Under the pieces are notes generated by a model. That model worked only from the letters and a program-made list of their open reading frames with translations, ran no database searches and had not been told where the DNA came from. Shown piece by piece: positions 8,161-16,355 of a DNA stretch of 64,000 bases (position 1 is the stretch's first letter; each line of letters opens with the position of its first letter). The DNA is taken from NCBI RefSeq assembly GCF_003116815.1, contig NZ_QDKQ01000077.1, positions 1-64,000 on the forward strand, in the 5' to 3' direction. The DNA comes from Caulobacter endophyticus. Lineage in GTDB: Bacteria > Pseudomonadota > Alphaproteobacteria > Caulobacterales > Caulobacteraceae. A program made the translations under genes and the position numbers.

Positions 8161-9753
8161 ATGATCCGCGCCCGCCATCTCGCCGTCGTTTCCGTCGGGA
8201 TCTGGACGGCGCTGGCGCCGCCAGCTCTGGCCCAGACGCCAGCGGCCGAGATACCGACGCCGGCCGACACCTATCGGGAGCTGTTCCACCAGGTGCAGAC
8301 GAGGCGCCTGTTCCCGGACGGCAAGACCTTCGTGGACGCCACGCCCAGGCGCGATCCGGCCGCGATCCTCAAGGACTACCGAGCCAGGGCGCGCTTCACC
8401 GACGCCGAGCTGAAGCGCTTCGTGCGCGCCAATTTCGTCGTGCCGGAAGCCGGAGCTGCGCCCGTGCCCAGCGCCGAGCGCACCACCCTGAAAGCCCACG
8501 TCGCGCAGCTGTGGCCGCACCTGACCCGCGATCCGGTCAAGCCCGTGGCTGGCGGCTCGGCCCTGGCCATGGCCAAGCCGTTCGTCGTGCCCGGCGGGCG
8601 TTTCCGCGAAATCTACTACTGGGACAGCTACTTCACGATGCTGGGCCTGAAGCTCGACGGGCGCTCGGACCTGGTCGAGAGCATGATCGACGACTTCGGC
8701 GGCCTGATCGACGGCTACGGCCACATCCCCAACGGCGCGCGCACCTACTATCTCAGCCGTTCGCAGCCGCCGTTCTTCTACGCCATGGTCGGACTCTCCG
8801 ACGCGACCGACCCGGCGGTGGTCAAGGCGCGTGTTGACCTGATGCGGCGCGAGCACGCCTTCTGGATGGACGGCGAGAACACGGTGACGCCAGGCAAGGC
8901 GCACCGCCGCGTCGTGGCCCTGCCGGGCGGGGCGGTGCTGAACCGCTACTACGATGACCGCGTCACGCCGCGCGACGAGTCCTACCGCGAGGATCTGGAG
9001 ACCGCCCGCGAGGCGTCTTTGGCTACGGGCCGCCCACCTGCCGAGGTGTTCCGCGACCTGCGGGCCGGGGCCGAGAGCGGCTGGGACTTCTCCTCGCGCT
9101 GGATGGCCGATGGCGAGCACCTGAAGACCATCCGGACGACAGCCATTGTCCCCGTGGATCTCAACGCCCTGATGTATGGCCTGGAAGGAGCGATCTTGGC
9201 CGGTTGCGCCAAGCTGGCCGATGCGCCGTGCGTCGCCGAGTTCGACGCTCGCGCCAAGGCCCGCAAGGCGGCGATGGACTCGGTGCTGTGGGACGCCTCG
9301 CGCGGGGTCTATCTCGACTATCTGTGGACCGGCGGCGAACGGATCGAGACCTTGAGCGCCGCGACCCTCTATCCGCTGTTCGTCGGCGCGGCTTCGCCAG
9401 ACCAGGCCAAGGCGGTGGCGGCCGTGACCCGCACTCAGCTGCTGGCCGCTGGCGGTCTGCGCACGACGACGCGGCGCACCGGCCAGCAGTGGGATACGCC
9501 CAACGGCTGGGCGCCGCTGCAATGGGTGGCCGTCGCGGGCCTGCGCCGCTACGGCGAGAGCGCCTTGGCCTCGGAGATCTCGACCCGCTGGCTGGCGACG
9601 GTCGAGCGCGAGTACCTGGCCAGCGGCAAGATGCTGGAGAAATACGACGTCGAGGAGGCCAAGGCCGGCGGGGGCGGGGAGTACCCGCTGCAGGACGGCT
9701 TCGGCTGGACCAATGGCGTCGCCCGGGCGCTGCAGGAGAGCGCCAGGAACTAG
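8161..9753 (+). CDS. treA: Periplasmic alpha,alpha-trehalase (GH37)
   Basis: This enzyme hydrolyses trehalose to two glucose molecules in the periplasm. The 530-residue protein has a Sec signal peptide cleaved near ALA-QTPA (about residue 25). Both GH37 signatures are present: PGGRFREIYYWDSYF (near residue 146) and QQWDTPNGWAPLQW (near 440), plus the glycine-rich GGGGEYPLQDGFGWTNGV near the end. Length fits the family (about 530-560). No trehalose transporter or trehalose-specific regulator is adjacent. Its stop overlaps the end of the convergent crp-type gene by four bases. Confidence 0.95.
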   Translation: MIRARHLAVVSVGIWTALAPPALAQTPAAEIPTPADTYRELFHQVQTRRLFPDGKTFVDATPRRDPAAILKDYRARARFTDAELKRFVRANFVVPEAGAAPVPSAERTTLKAHVAQLWPHLTRDPVKPVAGGSALAMAKPFVVPGGRFREIYYWDSYFTMLGLKLDGRSDLVESMIDDFGGLIDGYGHIPNGARTYYLSRSQPPFFYAMVGLSDATDPAVVKARVDLMRREHAFWMDGENTVTPGKAHRRVVALPGGAVLNRYYDDRVTPRDESYREDLETAREASLATGRPPAEVFRDLRAGAESGWDFSSRWMADGEHLKTIRTTAIVPVDLNALMYGLEGAILAGCAKLADAPCVAEFDARAKARKAAMDSVLWDASRGVYLDYLWTGGERIETLSAATLYPLFVGAASPDQAKAVAAVTRTQLLAAGGLRTTTRRTGQQWDTPNGWAPLQWVAVAGLRRYGESALASEISTRWLATVEREYLASGKMLEKYDVEEAKAGGGGEYPLQDGFGWTNGVARALQESARN

Positions 9754-10517
9754 AGCTCCGGCTCGTCGCCGCCCAGGCGCTCGATCTCGGCGACCAAGCC
9801 GTCGATGTCGAGGATGCTCAGGGTGCGGCCCTGCTTGGCGATCAGGTTTCGGGCCTCGAGCCGGTTCAGCTCACGCGTCACCGCCTCGCGCTGGGCGCCG
9901 GCCAGGACGGCGATTTCGGCGTGGGTGGGCGCGCGGGCCAGGATGGCGCGATTGTCCTCGATGCCGACGTCGGTCGCCAGGCGCAGCAGCTCCATCTGCA
10001 CGCGGCAGGGGGCTGAGACGGCGTTCAGCTCGAACACCCGGCTGCTCAGCGCCCGGACCATGGCGGCCAGGTCCTCCATCACCGCGCGGGTGAAGTTGGG
10101 CGAGCCCGACATCAGTTCGGCGACCAGGGCCTCGGGCAGGCGGCCGACGACGGCCTCGGTCAGGGCGGTGACGTTTGCCGAGCGCGGCAGACGGTCGATG
10201 GCGGCGATCTCGCCGAAATAGGACCCCGGTTGCAGGCGGCGATAGCCGACCTCGCGGCCCGAGCGCGCGTACTGGTTCACCAGCAGCAGGCCCTGCACCA
10301 CGACATAGATCGCGCCGCCCGGATCGTGCCGCTGCACCAGGCGCGCGCCGCGGCGAACCGACAGGATTTCGATGCGCGCGGCCAGCGCCTCGACCTCCGC
10401 GGGCGCCATGTGCCGCAGCAGCCGACAGCCGGCCAGGGCCTGAAGACGGGAGGCCTGATCGCCGAAGCCCGCCGCATTCGAAGCGCCAGCGGTGGCGGCG
10501 TTCGCGGAAGAGTCCAT
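9750..10517 (-). CDS. Crp/Fnr-family transcriptional regulator
   Basis: This 255-residue protein has an N-terminal cyclic-nucleotide-binding jelly roll (about 30-145; GGAIYVVVQG, PGSYFGEIAAIDRLPRSANV) and a C-terminal winged helix (APTHAEIAVLAGAQREAVTRELNRLE). There are no Fnr-type cysteines at the N terminus, so oxygen sensing by an Fe-S cluster is unlikely. The jelly roll keeps the FGE of cNMP binders. The ATG at 10517 is preceded by AGGAG eight bases away; a longer frame to 10562 would overlap the divergent gene. It is divergent from a TIR gene with only 44 bases between start codons, and the next gene but one carries a nucleotide-cyclase domain, so a functional link is possible. Confidence 0.88.
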   Translation of the reverse strand: MDSSANAATAGASNAAGFGDQASRLQALAGCRLLRHMAPAEVEALAARIEILSVRRGARLVQRHDPGGAIYVVVQGLLLVNQYARSGREVGYRRLQPGSYFGEIAAIDRLPRSANVTALTEAVVGRLPEALVAELMSGSPNFTRAVMEDLAAMVRALSSRVFELNAVSAPCRVQMELLRLATDVGIEDNRAILARAPTHAEIAVLAGAQREAVTRELNRLEARNLIAKQGRTLSILDIDGLVAEIERLGGDEPEL

Positions 10518-10561
10518 AATCGCCGCTCCTGAGTTCGCGTACGGGGAGAGTCGAGGGGGCA

Positions 10562-12586
10562 ATGGGGGACTTAAACTACAAGGCCTTCATCAGCTACAGC
10601 CATGGCGACGGCAAGCTTGTCGACTGGCTGCACAAGCGTCTGGAGGCCTATCGCCCGCCCAAGGGCGTGGGGGCCGCCGACTCGCGTCCGTTGCGACCGA
10701 TCTTCCGCGATCGCGCCGAGCTGTCGGCGGCCGCCGATCTGGGCGGGGCGATTCGCGAGGCTCTGGACCGTTCCGGGCATCTGATCGTCGTCTGTTCGGA
10801 GGCCTCGCGGCGTTCCAAATGGGTCGGCGAGGAAATCCGACACTTCCTGTCGACCCATGGTCCGCAGCGGGTGATCTGCGTGCTGGTCGATACGCCTGAG
10901 GGCGGCGGCGAGGTGATCGACTGCCTGCCGCCGCCGCTGCGCGAGGCCTTTCCGCCCGGAGGCGAGCCGCTGGCGGCCGACCTGCGCCCCGGCGGCGACG
11001 GCCGACGGCTGGCGTTCCTCAAGGTCGCCGCGACCCTGCTGGGCGTGCGGCTCGACAATCTGATCCAGCGGGACGCCCGCCGTCGCTCGCGCTGGATGGC
11101 CGCGACCACGGCCGGCGCGCTCGGCGTCGCCGTCGTCACCGGAGCGTTGGCGGTGGTCGCCTTCGAGGCCCGTCGCGAGGCCGAGGCCCAGCGCGCCGAG
11201 GCCGAGGACCTGGTCGCCTACATGCTGGGCGACCTGCGCAAGAAGCTGGAGCCGGTCGGGCGTCTGGACGTGCTCGACGGCGTCGGCGCCCGGGCCCTGG
11301 CCCACTATGCCCACATCGACGCCAGCGACCTCGACGACGAGGACCTGTCGCAGCAGGCCAAGGCCCAGACCCTGCTCGGGGAGATCCGCGACAAGCGCGG
11401 CGACCTGAAGGGCGCGCGGCAGGCCTTCTCGCAGGCCGCCCTGACCTCCGAGGCGCTGTCGAACCGCAATCCACAGGACGGCGAGCGCCTCTACGACCAC
11501 GCCCAGAACGTCTTCTGGCTGGCCTATGTCGACTGGCGGCTGGCGCGGATCGCCGATGCCGAGGCCGGGTTCCGCCGCTACGGCGAACTGGCCGAGCGGC
11601 TGACGAAACTCGATCCGGGCAATGTCGAGTGGAGGATGGAAGTCGCCTACGCCCGCAACAACCTCGGAACCCTCCTGCTGAACGAGGGGCGGAGCAAGGA
11701 CGCCCTGGTCGCCTTCGACGACGCTCGGGTCCGTTTCGAGGCGGCGGCCAAGGCTTCGCCCGGCGCGGTTCAGCCGCTCAAGGATCTCGCTGACGCCCAT
11801 GCCTGGCTGTCGGACACCCATTATCGGCTTGGCCAGATGGCGCAGGCCTACGAGCAGCGCGCGATCGCCCAGTCGATCTTCGCCGATCTTCTGAAGAAGA
11901 GTCCCGACAACCGGCCCATGGCGGCCAAGCTCTATGCCGGCCAACTGGCGCTGGCGCGTCGCGCTCTGGACCTGGGACGCGTCGATGAAGCGCGTCGGCT
12001 GGTCGATGGGGCGCGGCGCGGCTTCCGGGACCTGACCGCCCTCGACCCGGAGAACGCCACCTGGCTCGACTACGCGGCCAATGTCGAGCTCGACGCCTTT
12101 GACGTGGCCTTCGTCGCCGGCGACCTGGCGACCGCCCGCGCGGCTCACGCCGAGGCGACGCGCCGGATCGAACGGCTGCGGGCGCTTAATCTCGAAGTCT
12201 ATGCCTGGATGTCGCGGCTGAACGGAAAGCTCCGCGTGCAGGCGATCCGGCTCGCGCAGGTCGATGGCAAGCCCGAGGCGGCCAGGGCCGCAGCGCGCGA
12301 GATCGAGCAGTCGCTTGCCGGCAGGACGGGCAAGAAGGGCGATGCCGAACTGGAGGCCTGGCTACTGAGCATGGCTCGCCTGGCGCAGAGCCGGGAGGCC
12401 GAGGTCATCGGCGTCCTGGGGCCGCGTCGCGACAGTCTCTCGCCCGAGGCGCTCTACGTTCTCGCTCGCGCCTTGCACGGCCAGGGACGTTTTTCCGAGG
12501 CGTCGGCCATAGTGAACAAACTTCGTTTACATGGTTATGCGAGACCCGACTTCGTTGCGTTTTCGCGCGATTCATCTCTAGGTTAA
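10562..12586 (+). CDS. TIR domain - transmembrane - TPR protein
   Basis: This 674-residue protein has an N-terminal TIR domain (about 1-150) that opens KAFISYSHGD and carries the RDRAELSAAADLG loop. A WVGEE segment near residue 86 satisfies the WxxxE motif of NADase TIRs. One transmembrane helix follows at about 180-202, then a charged coiled segment and a linker common in such fusions (YMLGDLRKKLEPVGRLDVL). Alpha-helical TPR-like repeats occupy about 250-660. The TIR half should face the cytosol. It has a purine-rich ribosome site (GAGGGGG) before ATG 10562. Family knowledge suggests NAD+ cleavage or signalling; catalysis is not proven here. Confidence 0.85.
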   Translation: MGDLNYKAFISYSHGDGKLVDWLHKRLEAYRPPKGVGAADSRPLRPIFRDRAELSAAADLGGAIREALDRSGHLIVVCSEASRRSKWVGEEIRHFLSTHGPQRVICVLVDTPEGGGEVIDCLPPPLREAFPPGGEPLAADLRPGGDGRRLAFLKVAATLLGVRLDNLIQRDARRRSRWMAATTAGALGVAVVTGALAVVAFEARREAEAQRAEAEDLVAYMLGDLRKKLEPVGRLDVLDGVGARALAHYAHIDASDLDDEDLSQQAKAQTLLGEIRDKRGDLKGARQAFSQAALTSEALSNRNPQDGERLYDHAQNVFWLAYVDWRLARIADAEAGFRRYGELAERLTKLDPGNVEWRMEVAYARNNLGTLLLNEGRSKDALVAFDDARVRFEAAAKASPGAVQPLKDLADAHAWLSDTHYRLGQMAQAYEQRAIAQSIFADLLKKSPDNRPMAAKLYAGQLALARRALDLGRVDEARRLVDGARRGFRDLTALDPENATWLDYAANVELDAFDVAFVAGDLATARAAHAEATRRIERLRALNLEVYAWMSRLNGKLRVQAIRLAQVDGKPEAARAAAREIEQSLAGRTGKKGDAELEAWLLSMARLAQSREAEVIGVLGPRRDSLSPEALYVLARALHGQGRFSEASAIVNKLRLHGYARPDFVAFSRDSSLG

Positions 12587-12609
12587 CTCGCCTACAGGGG
12601 GAATTTTCT

Positions 12610-13026
12610 ATGCTCAGCCACAACGGCGCCAATCCCGAACCGGATCTGGTCATCGACATCATCGTCGGCTTCGATGGCAACCTCAGCTTCATGGACCTGT
12701 TCCCGAACCCGCCGGAACCGCTGGACCTCGACCTGAAGCAGCGCTGCGTTCTGCAGTTCCGTCTCAGCGACGACCTGCTCTCCAAGGGCTGGGGCTTCCA
12801 GCCGACCCCGATCTCGTTCGAGAACGACTGGGGGCAGAACTTCTCCAGCTACTACTGGACCAGCTACGTCCCGCCGGGCGCGGAAGAGCCGGTTCCGTAC
12901 TCGCAGTTCAAGGTGATCTACGAGTGCAAGCGCATGGGCATCTTCGTCTACAGCCTGTTCATGCACGATGGCCTGGGCCAGCCGATCGACCTGGATCCGC
13001 TGATCGAAAACGGCGTCGGCGTCTAA
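12610..13026 (+). CDS. Small beta-rich protein of unknown function (possibly DP-EP type)
   Basis: This 138-residue protein has no signal peptide or membrane segment. It has alternating hydrophobic strands (DLVIDIIVGFDG, FKVIYECK, GIFVYSLFM) and a closing DLDPLIENG. That tail resembles the DP-x-IE-N/P ending of small proteins labelled DP-EP family, but this is from memory and unverified. It starts 23 bases after the TIR gene behind AGGGGGA and is followed two bases later by the cyclase gene, so it is almost surely co-transcribed with both. No enzymatic motif is visible; a ligand-binding or structural role is more likely. Confidence 0.6.
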   Translation: MLSHNGANPEPDLVIDIIVGFDGNLSFMDLFPNPPEPLDLDLKQRCVLQFRLSDDLLSKGWGFQPTPISFENDWGQNFSSYYWTSYVPPGAEEPVPYSQFKVIYECKRMGIFVYSLFMHDGLGQPIDLDPLIENGVGV

Positions 13027-13027
13027 G

Positions 13028-14773
13028 CTGAGCGTCGAGGCGTCCTTCGACGAGCTCGCCGCGCTGCTTCAGCGCGGCGAGCATCTTTCCGCCTACGATC
13101 TGGCGCGGCGTGTCCTCGACGAGGGCGAACACTCGTTGACCCTGGCCCATGCGGCCGTGCTTTCGCTGGCTCGCGCCGGCGCCACAGACTTCGCCCGCGC
13201 CGAGTTCGTGCGCCTGGGCCTGGCCGATTCCAAAGATCCCGAAGCCCTGTCGCTGGGCGGCCGCCTTCTCAAGGACGTGGCCCTGACCGCCAACGCGTCG
13301 CGCCGCCGGGCCTTCGCCCGCGCCTCGGCGCGCGCCTATGTCGCCGCCACGGACAATGGCGGCGGCCGCTACGGCCTCGTCAATGCGGCGACCATGAGCC
13401 TGGTGGCCGGCGACATGCCCCGGGCCATGGACCTGGCGCAGGCCGCCCTCGACCCAGGCGCGGCTGTCGGGCAGGGCGAGGCCGGCTATTTCGACAACGC
13501 CAGCCGCGCCGAGGCGCTGTTTCTTCTGGGGCGCTGGGAGGAGGCCGCCGAGCGGCTGGGCGCCGCCGTCGCCAGCGCGCCGTCCAGCCTGTCGGCCCAC
13601 GCCTCGACCCTGCGCCAGCTTTCGATGATCGCCGCCGAGATCGGCGCCCCGACCGCCTGGCTCGAAATCCTGCGCCCGCCCGTGAGCGCCCATTTTACCG
13701 GCCACATGTTCGCCGCCCGCGAGCCGGCCGACGAAGCCGGGCTGAAGGCGGCGATGGCCGAGATCGTGCGCGTTCAGAAGGTCGGCTTCGGCTATGGCGG
13801 TCTGGCCGCCGGCGCCGACATCCTGTGGGCGGAGACGCTGCTGGCGGCGGGCGCGGAACTGCACGTCGTCGCGCCCCTGGCCCTGCCGTCTTACGTCGAG
13901 ACCTCGGTGCGTCCGTTCGGCGAGCCTTGGGTCGAACGCTTCGAAGCCTGCCTGGCCAGGGCTTCGTCGGTGCGGTTCGCCGCCCGCGATCCCTATGCCG
14001 GCGACGACGAGGTCTTCGCCTATGCCAGCCGCTTCGCGATCGGCTGCGCCATCCTGCGGGCCGAGGGGCTGTCGACCCGGGCGGTTCAGGTCGCGATGTG
14101 GGACGGTCGGCCGGCCACGGGTCCGGCCGGTGCGTCGGCCGATGTCGCCTACTGGCGCGAGACCGGACGTCCGCAGGCGATCCTGCCGTTCGAACGGCCG
14201 GCCCCGGATGCCGTCGTCGCCCGTTCGCCTGACGCGAGCGACCGCGGGGTCAAGGCGATGCTGTTCATCGACGTCCGGGGCTTCGGCGCCCTGCACGACG
14301 CCCAGGTGCCCGCCTTCTTCGAGGTTGTCATGGCCGGCATGGCGAAAGCCATCCGGCGGCTGGCCGCGCCGCCGGAGCATGTCGAGACCTGGGGTGACGG
14401 CGCCTTCCTGGTGTTCGACCGCCCCGCCGACGCGGCCGAGGCCGCGCTCGCCCTGCTGGAGGCCCATCGCCGGCTGAACCTGCGGGCCGGGGGGCTGCCG
14501 CGCCATCTGGCCCTGCGGATCGGCGGTCACTACGGCCCGGTGCACCTGCGGGTGAATCCGATCACCGGCGCCCAGGCGGTGGTCGGCGCGCACGTGGTCG
14601 TCGCCGCCCGCATCGAGCCCGACGTGGCGCCGGGTGCGGCCTATGTCAGCGAGGCGATGGCGGGCATCCTGGCTACGCGCCACGCCGACCGATATCGCTG
14701 CGGCTATGTGGGGCGGACCACGCCCCGCAAGAGCTTTCCGCCGGTCTCGATCTTCAATCTTTCCCGCCGCTGA
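13028..14773 (+). CDS. TPR / SLOG-like / class III nucleotide cyclase-domain protein
   Basis: With a CTG start at 13028, directly after the previous stop, this is 581 residues. A conventional TTG at 13136 would cut into clearly continuous helical repeat sequence. Domains are TPR-like helices (about 1-200), a Rossmann-like SLOG-type segment (about 222-325; GHMFA, GGLAAGADILWAETLL, VVAPL, ETSV), and a class III cyclase homology domain (about 405-575). Both metal aspartates are kept (FIDVRGF Asp415, WGDG Asp457). The base-specifying position is Glu453 (VETWGD), as in guanylate cyclases. The transition-state Asn position is Val524 (GAHVVVAAR), with Arg528 kept. It may therefore bind rather than make a nucleotide. 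Confidence 0.75.
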   Translation: MSVEASFDELAALLQRGEHLSAYDLARRVLDEGEHSLTLAHAAVLSLARAGATDFARAEFVRLGLADSKDPEALSLGGRLLKDVALTANASRRRAFARASARAYVAATDNGGGRYGLVNAATMSLVAGDMPRAMDLAQAALDPGAAVGQGEAGYFDNASRAEALFLLGRWEEAAERLGAAVASAPSSLSAHASTLRQLSMIAAEIGAPTAWLEILRPPVSAHFTGHMFAAREPADEAGLKAAMAEIVRVQKVGFGYGGLAAGADILWAETLLAAGAELHVVAPLALPSYVETSVRPFGEPWVERFEACLARASSVRFAARDPYAGDDEVFAYASRFAIGCAILRAEGLSTRAVQVAMWDGRPATGPAGASADVAYWRETGRPQAILPFERPAPDAVVARSPDASDRGVKAMLFIDVRGFGALHDAQVPAFFEVVMAGMAKAIRRLAAPPEHVETWGDGAFLVFDRPADAAEAALALLEAHRRLNLRAGGLPRHLALRIGGHYGPVHLRVNPITGAQAVVGAHVVVAARIEPDVAPGAAYVSEAMAGILATRHADRYRCGYVGRTTPRKSFPPVSIFNLSRR

Positions 14774-14893
14774 GAGCCGTTCGCAGCCCCTGTGACAAAT
14801 TGCACAGCGGTGCTGTAGGGCTTGGGACATTCTGACGCAGATCACGGGCGGCCGGGCCGAAAAGCCTCCAGAGCGGACGTCCAACGATCAGGG

Positions 14894-14926
14894 ACCCGGA
14901 GCCGTCGCGCCATGACGGCTCCGGGT
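14894..14926 (+). terminator. Strong hairpin after the cyclase gene
   Basis: A perfect 12-bp stem (14894-14905 with 14915-14926) closes a nine-base loop and is followed by TTCCCC, without a real T-run. It lies 120 bases after the cyclase stop. A second 10-bp perfect stem sits at 14984-14993/15003-15012. They may reduce read-through into the next gene or be part of a repeat element rather than true intrinsic terminators. Confidence 0.45.
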
Positions 14927-15041
14927 TTCCCCAGGCCATTGGCGCGCGAGGAAGTCTTGGGGGGCTCTTCGCATGCGGGGCGGGGGCCGCTCGTGACGCT
15001 CGCGAGCGGCCCATCGCCGACCCCAGCGTGGAGTAGCGGCG

Positions 15042-16355
15042 TTGCGAAGCATCGAGGACCAATGTCCTGAGTTGCGGGTGCGGCCATGGAACGGGCTTCT
15101 GCTCTTCGCGGGCGACGCCAGCGGGCGCTCCGCCCATTCCGGAAACCTGTTCGACCTGGGCCTGGCCGACTGGCGCGACGTCGCCGCCCTGGGCCGGGTC
15201 GCGGCCGAAACCCGCGTGGCCCTTCGAGCCGCGCGCCACCGCCCCGACATCGTCGACTTCCTGGGCGAGGTCGTCGGCTCGGCGCTCGAACCCCGCCGGG
15301 GCGCCCGCACCGCCGAGGCCGGCGAACTCTGCGTCGAGGCCCAGCGCCTGATCGCCGCCTGGACCGACCTGGACGCTGTGCTGGAAGGGCAGGGGCTCGA
15401 CCTGCAACTCGGCATGGCCGCCTTCGCTCGCGATCTCGTCTCCTACGGCCGCGACGTCGCGCCCTCGCTTTATCGCCAGCTGTTGGCGGGCGACCGTCCG
15501 GCGGCGCTGCAAGCCTTGCGGCTGCAGGTGCGTATGCGCGCCGACCGCGCCACGAGCCTGGCTGCCGCCATGCGCAGCTTCGCCACCCGCGCCGGGGCCT
15601 TCGCGGCCGCCTTCGCCGCCTTCGAGCGCGACCCGGCGGTGCGGATTTCCCTGCGCGAGGCCCCCGAACTGTGCCTGTCCTATGACGACGACGGCGTCGC
15701 CCGGCTGGAGCCGGTCAAAGGCGGGGCCGCCCGCCAGTTCTGGCGCCTGCTGATGGACCAGGCCGCCGACGCCCATCGCCTGCGATCGGCGGCGGATCCG
15801 GCGCGGCATCTGCACATCACCGCCGACGACAAGCTGTGGACCCTTGCCAACGCCTCGACGCCGTTCGGCTTCCCGCTGATCAGCGAGGGGCCGCCGCCGT
15901 GCGTGGGCGGACTGGAAGGCCTGCCGGCCGGCGCCGACCTCTTCCGCGTGCCGCCGCGCCAGGGCGCGACCCTGGAGAACGTCGCCTTCCCCGGGCATGC
16001 GCTCGATGTGGCCGAGGTGCAGGCTGGCGCGCCGCTGCGCCTGTGGGAGAAGACCGGTCTGCCGTCGCAGCAATGGGCCTTCAGCCCCGCGCCGCGCACC
16101 CGTCGCGAGATCGCCTTGCACGACCTCGTCGCCCCCGCGGCCGGACTGGCGACCACCGTCGCCGGCGTGCGCGGCCTGCGGGGCGACTGGAACGCCGTGC
16201 TCGACGACCTGGAAGCGGGCCTGGATACGCCCGAGACGGCGCCGCCCGATCTCGAGGTCGTGCTCTCCGAATGGGCTCGAATGGCCGACGCCGCCGAAGC
16301 GGCGCTGGCGGAGTTCGAGGCCGAGGCCAGGACCTTCGACACGGCAAGCTCATGA
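15042..16355 (+). CDS. Unknown helical protein with internal ricin-like (QxW) segment
   Basis: About 437 residues, from TTG 15042; TTG 15072 and GTG 15078 are alternatives. Residues about 50-215 look like long amphipathic helices (AFAAAFAAFE and similar). About 228-348 is strand-rich and contains two QxW motifs (RQFWRLL, SQQWAFSP) with ALDV and LRLWEK, as in ricin-type beta-trefoil lectins. About 350-437 returns to helix (DWNAVLDDLEAGLD, SEWARMADAAE). The helix-trefoil-helix plan recalls HBL/Xax-like alpha-pore-forming proteins, but this is only an architectural likeness. There is no signal peptide. It ends overlapping the start of a 46-codon ORF. Confidence 0.65.
   Translation: MRSIEDQCPELRVRPWNGLLLFAGDASGRSAHSGNLFDLGLADWRDVAALGRVAAETRVALRAARHRPDIVDFLGEVVGSALEPRRGARTAEAGELCVEAQRLIAAWTDLDAVLEGQGLDLQLGMAAFARDLVSYGRDVAPSLYRQLLAGDRPAALQALRLQVRMRADRATSLAAAMRSFATRAGAFAAAFAAFERDPAVRISLREAPELCLSYDDDGVARLEPVKGGAARQFWRLLMDQAADAHRLRSAADPARHLHITADDKLWTLANASTPFGFPLISEGPPPCVGGLEGLPAGADLFRVPPRQGATLENVAFPGHALDVAEVQAGAPLRLWEKTGLPSQQWAFSPAPRTRREIALHDLVAPAAGLATTVAGVRGLRGDWNAVLDDLEAGLDTPETAPPDLEVVLSEWARMADAAEAALAEFEAEARTFDTASS

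Noticed and set aside
12959..14884. 641-codon minus-strand frame opposite the cyclase-fusion gene
   Set aside because: The plus strand carries recognisable cyclase and SLOG-like motifs; the minus product has none.
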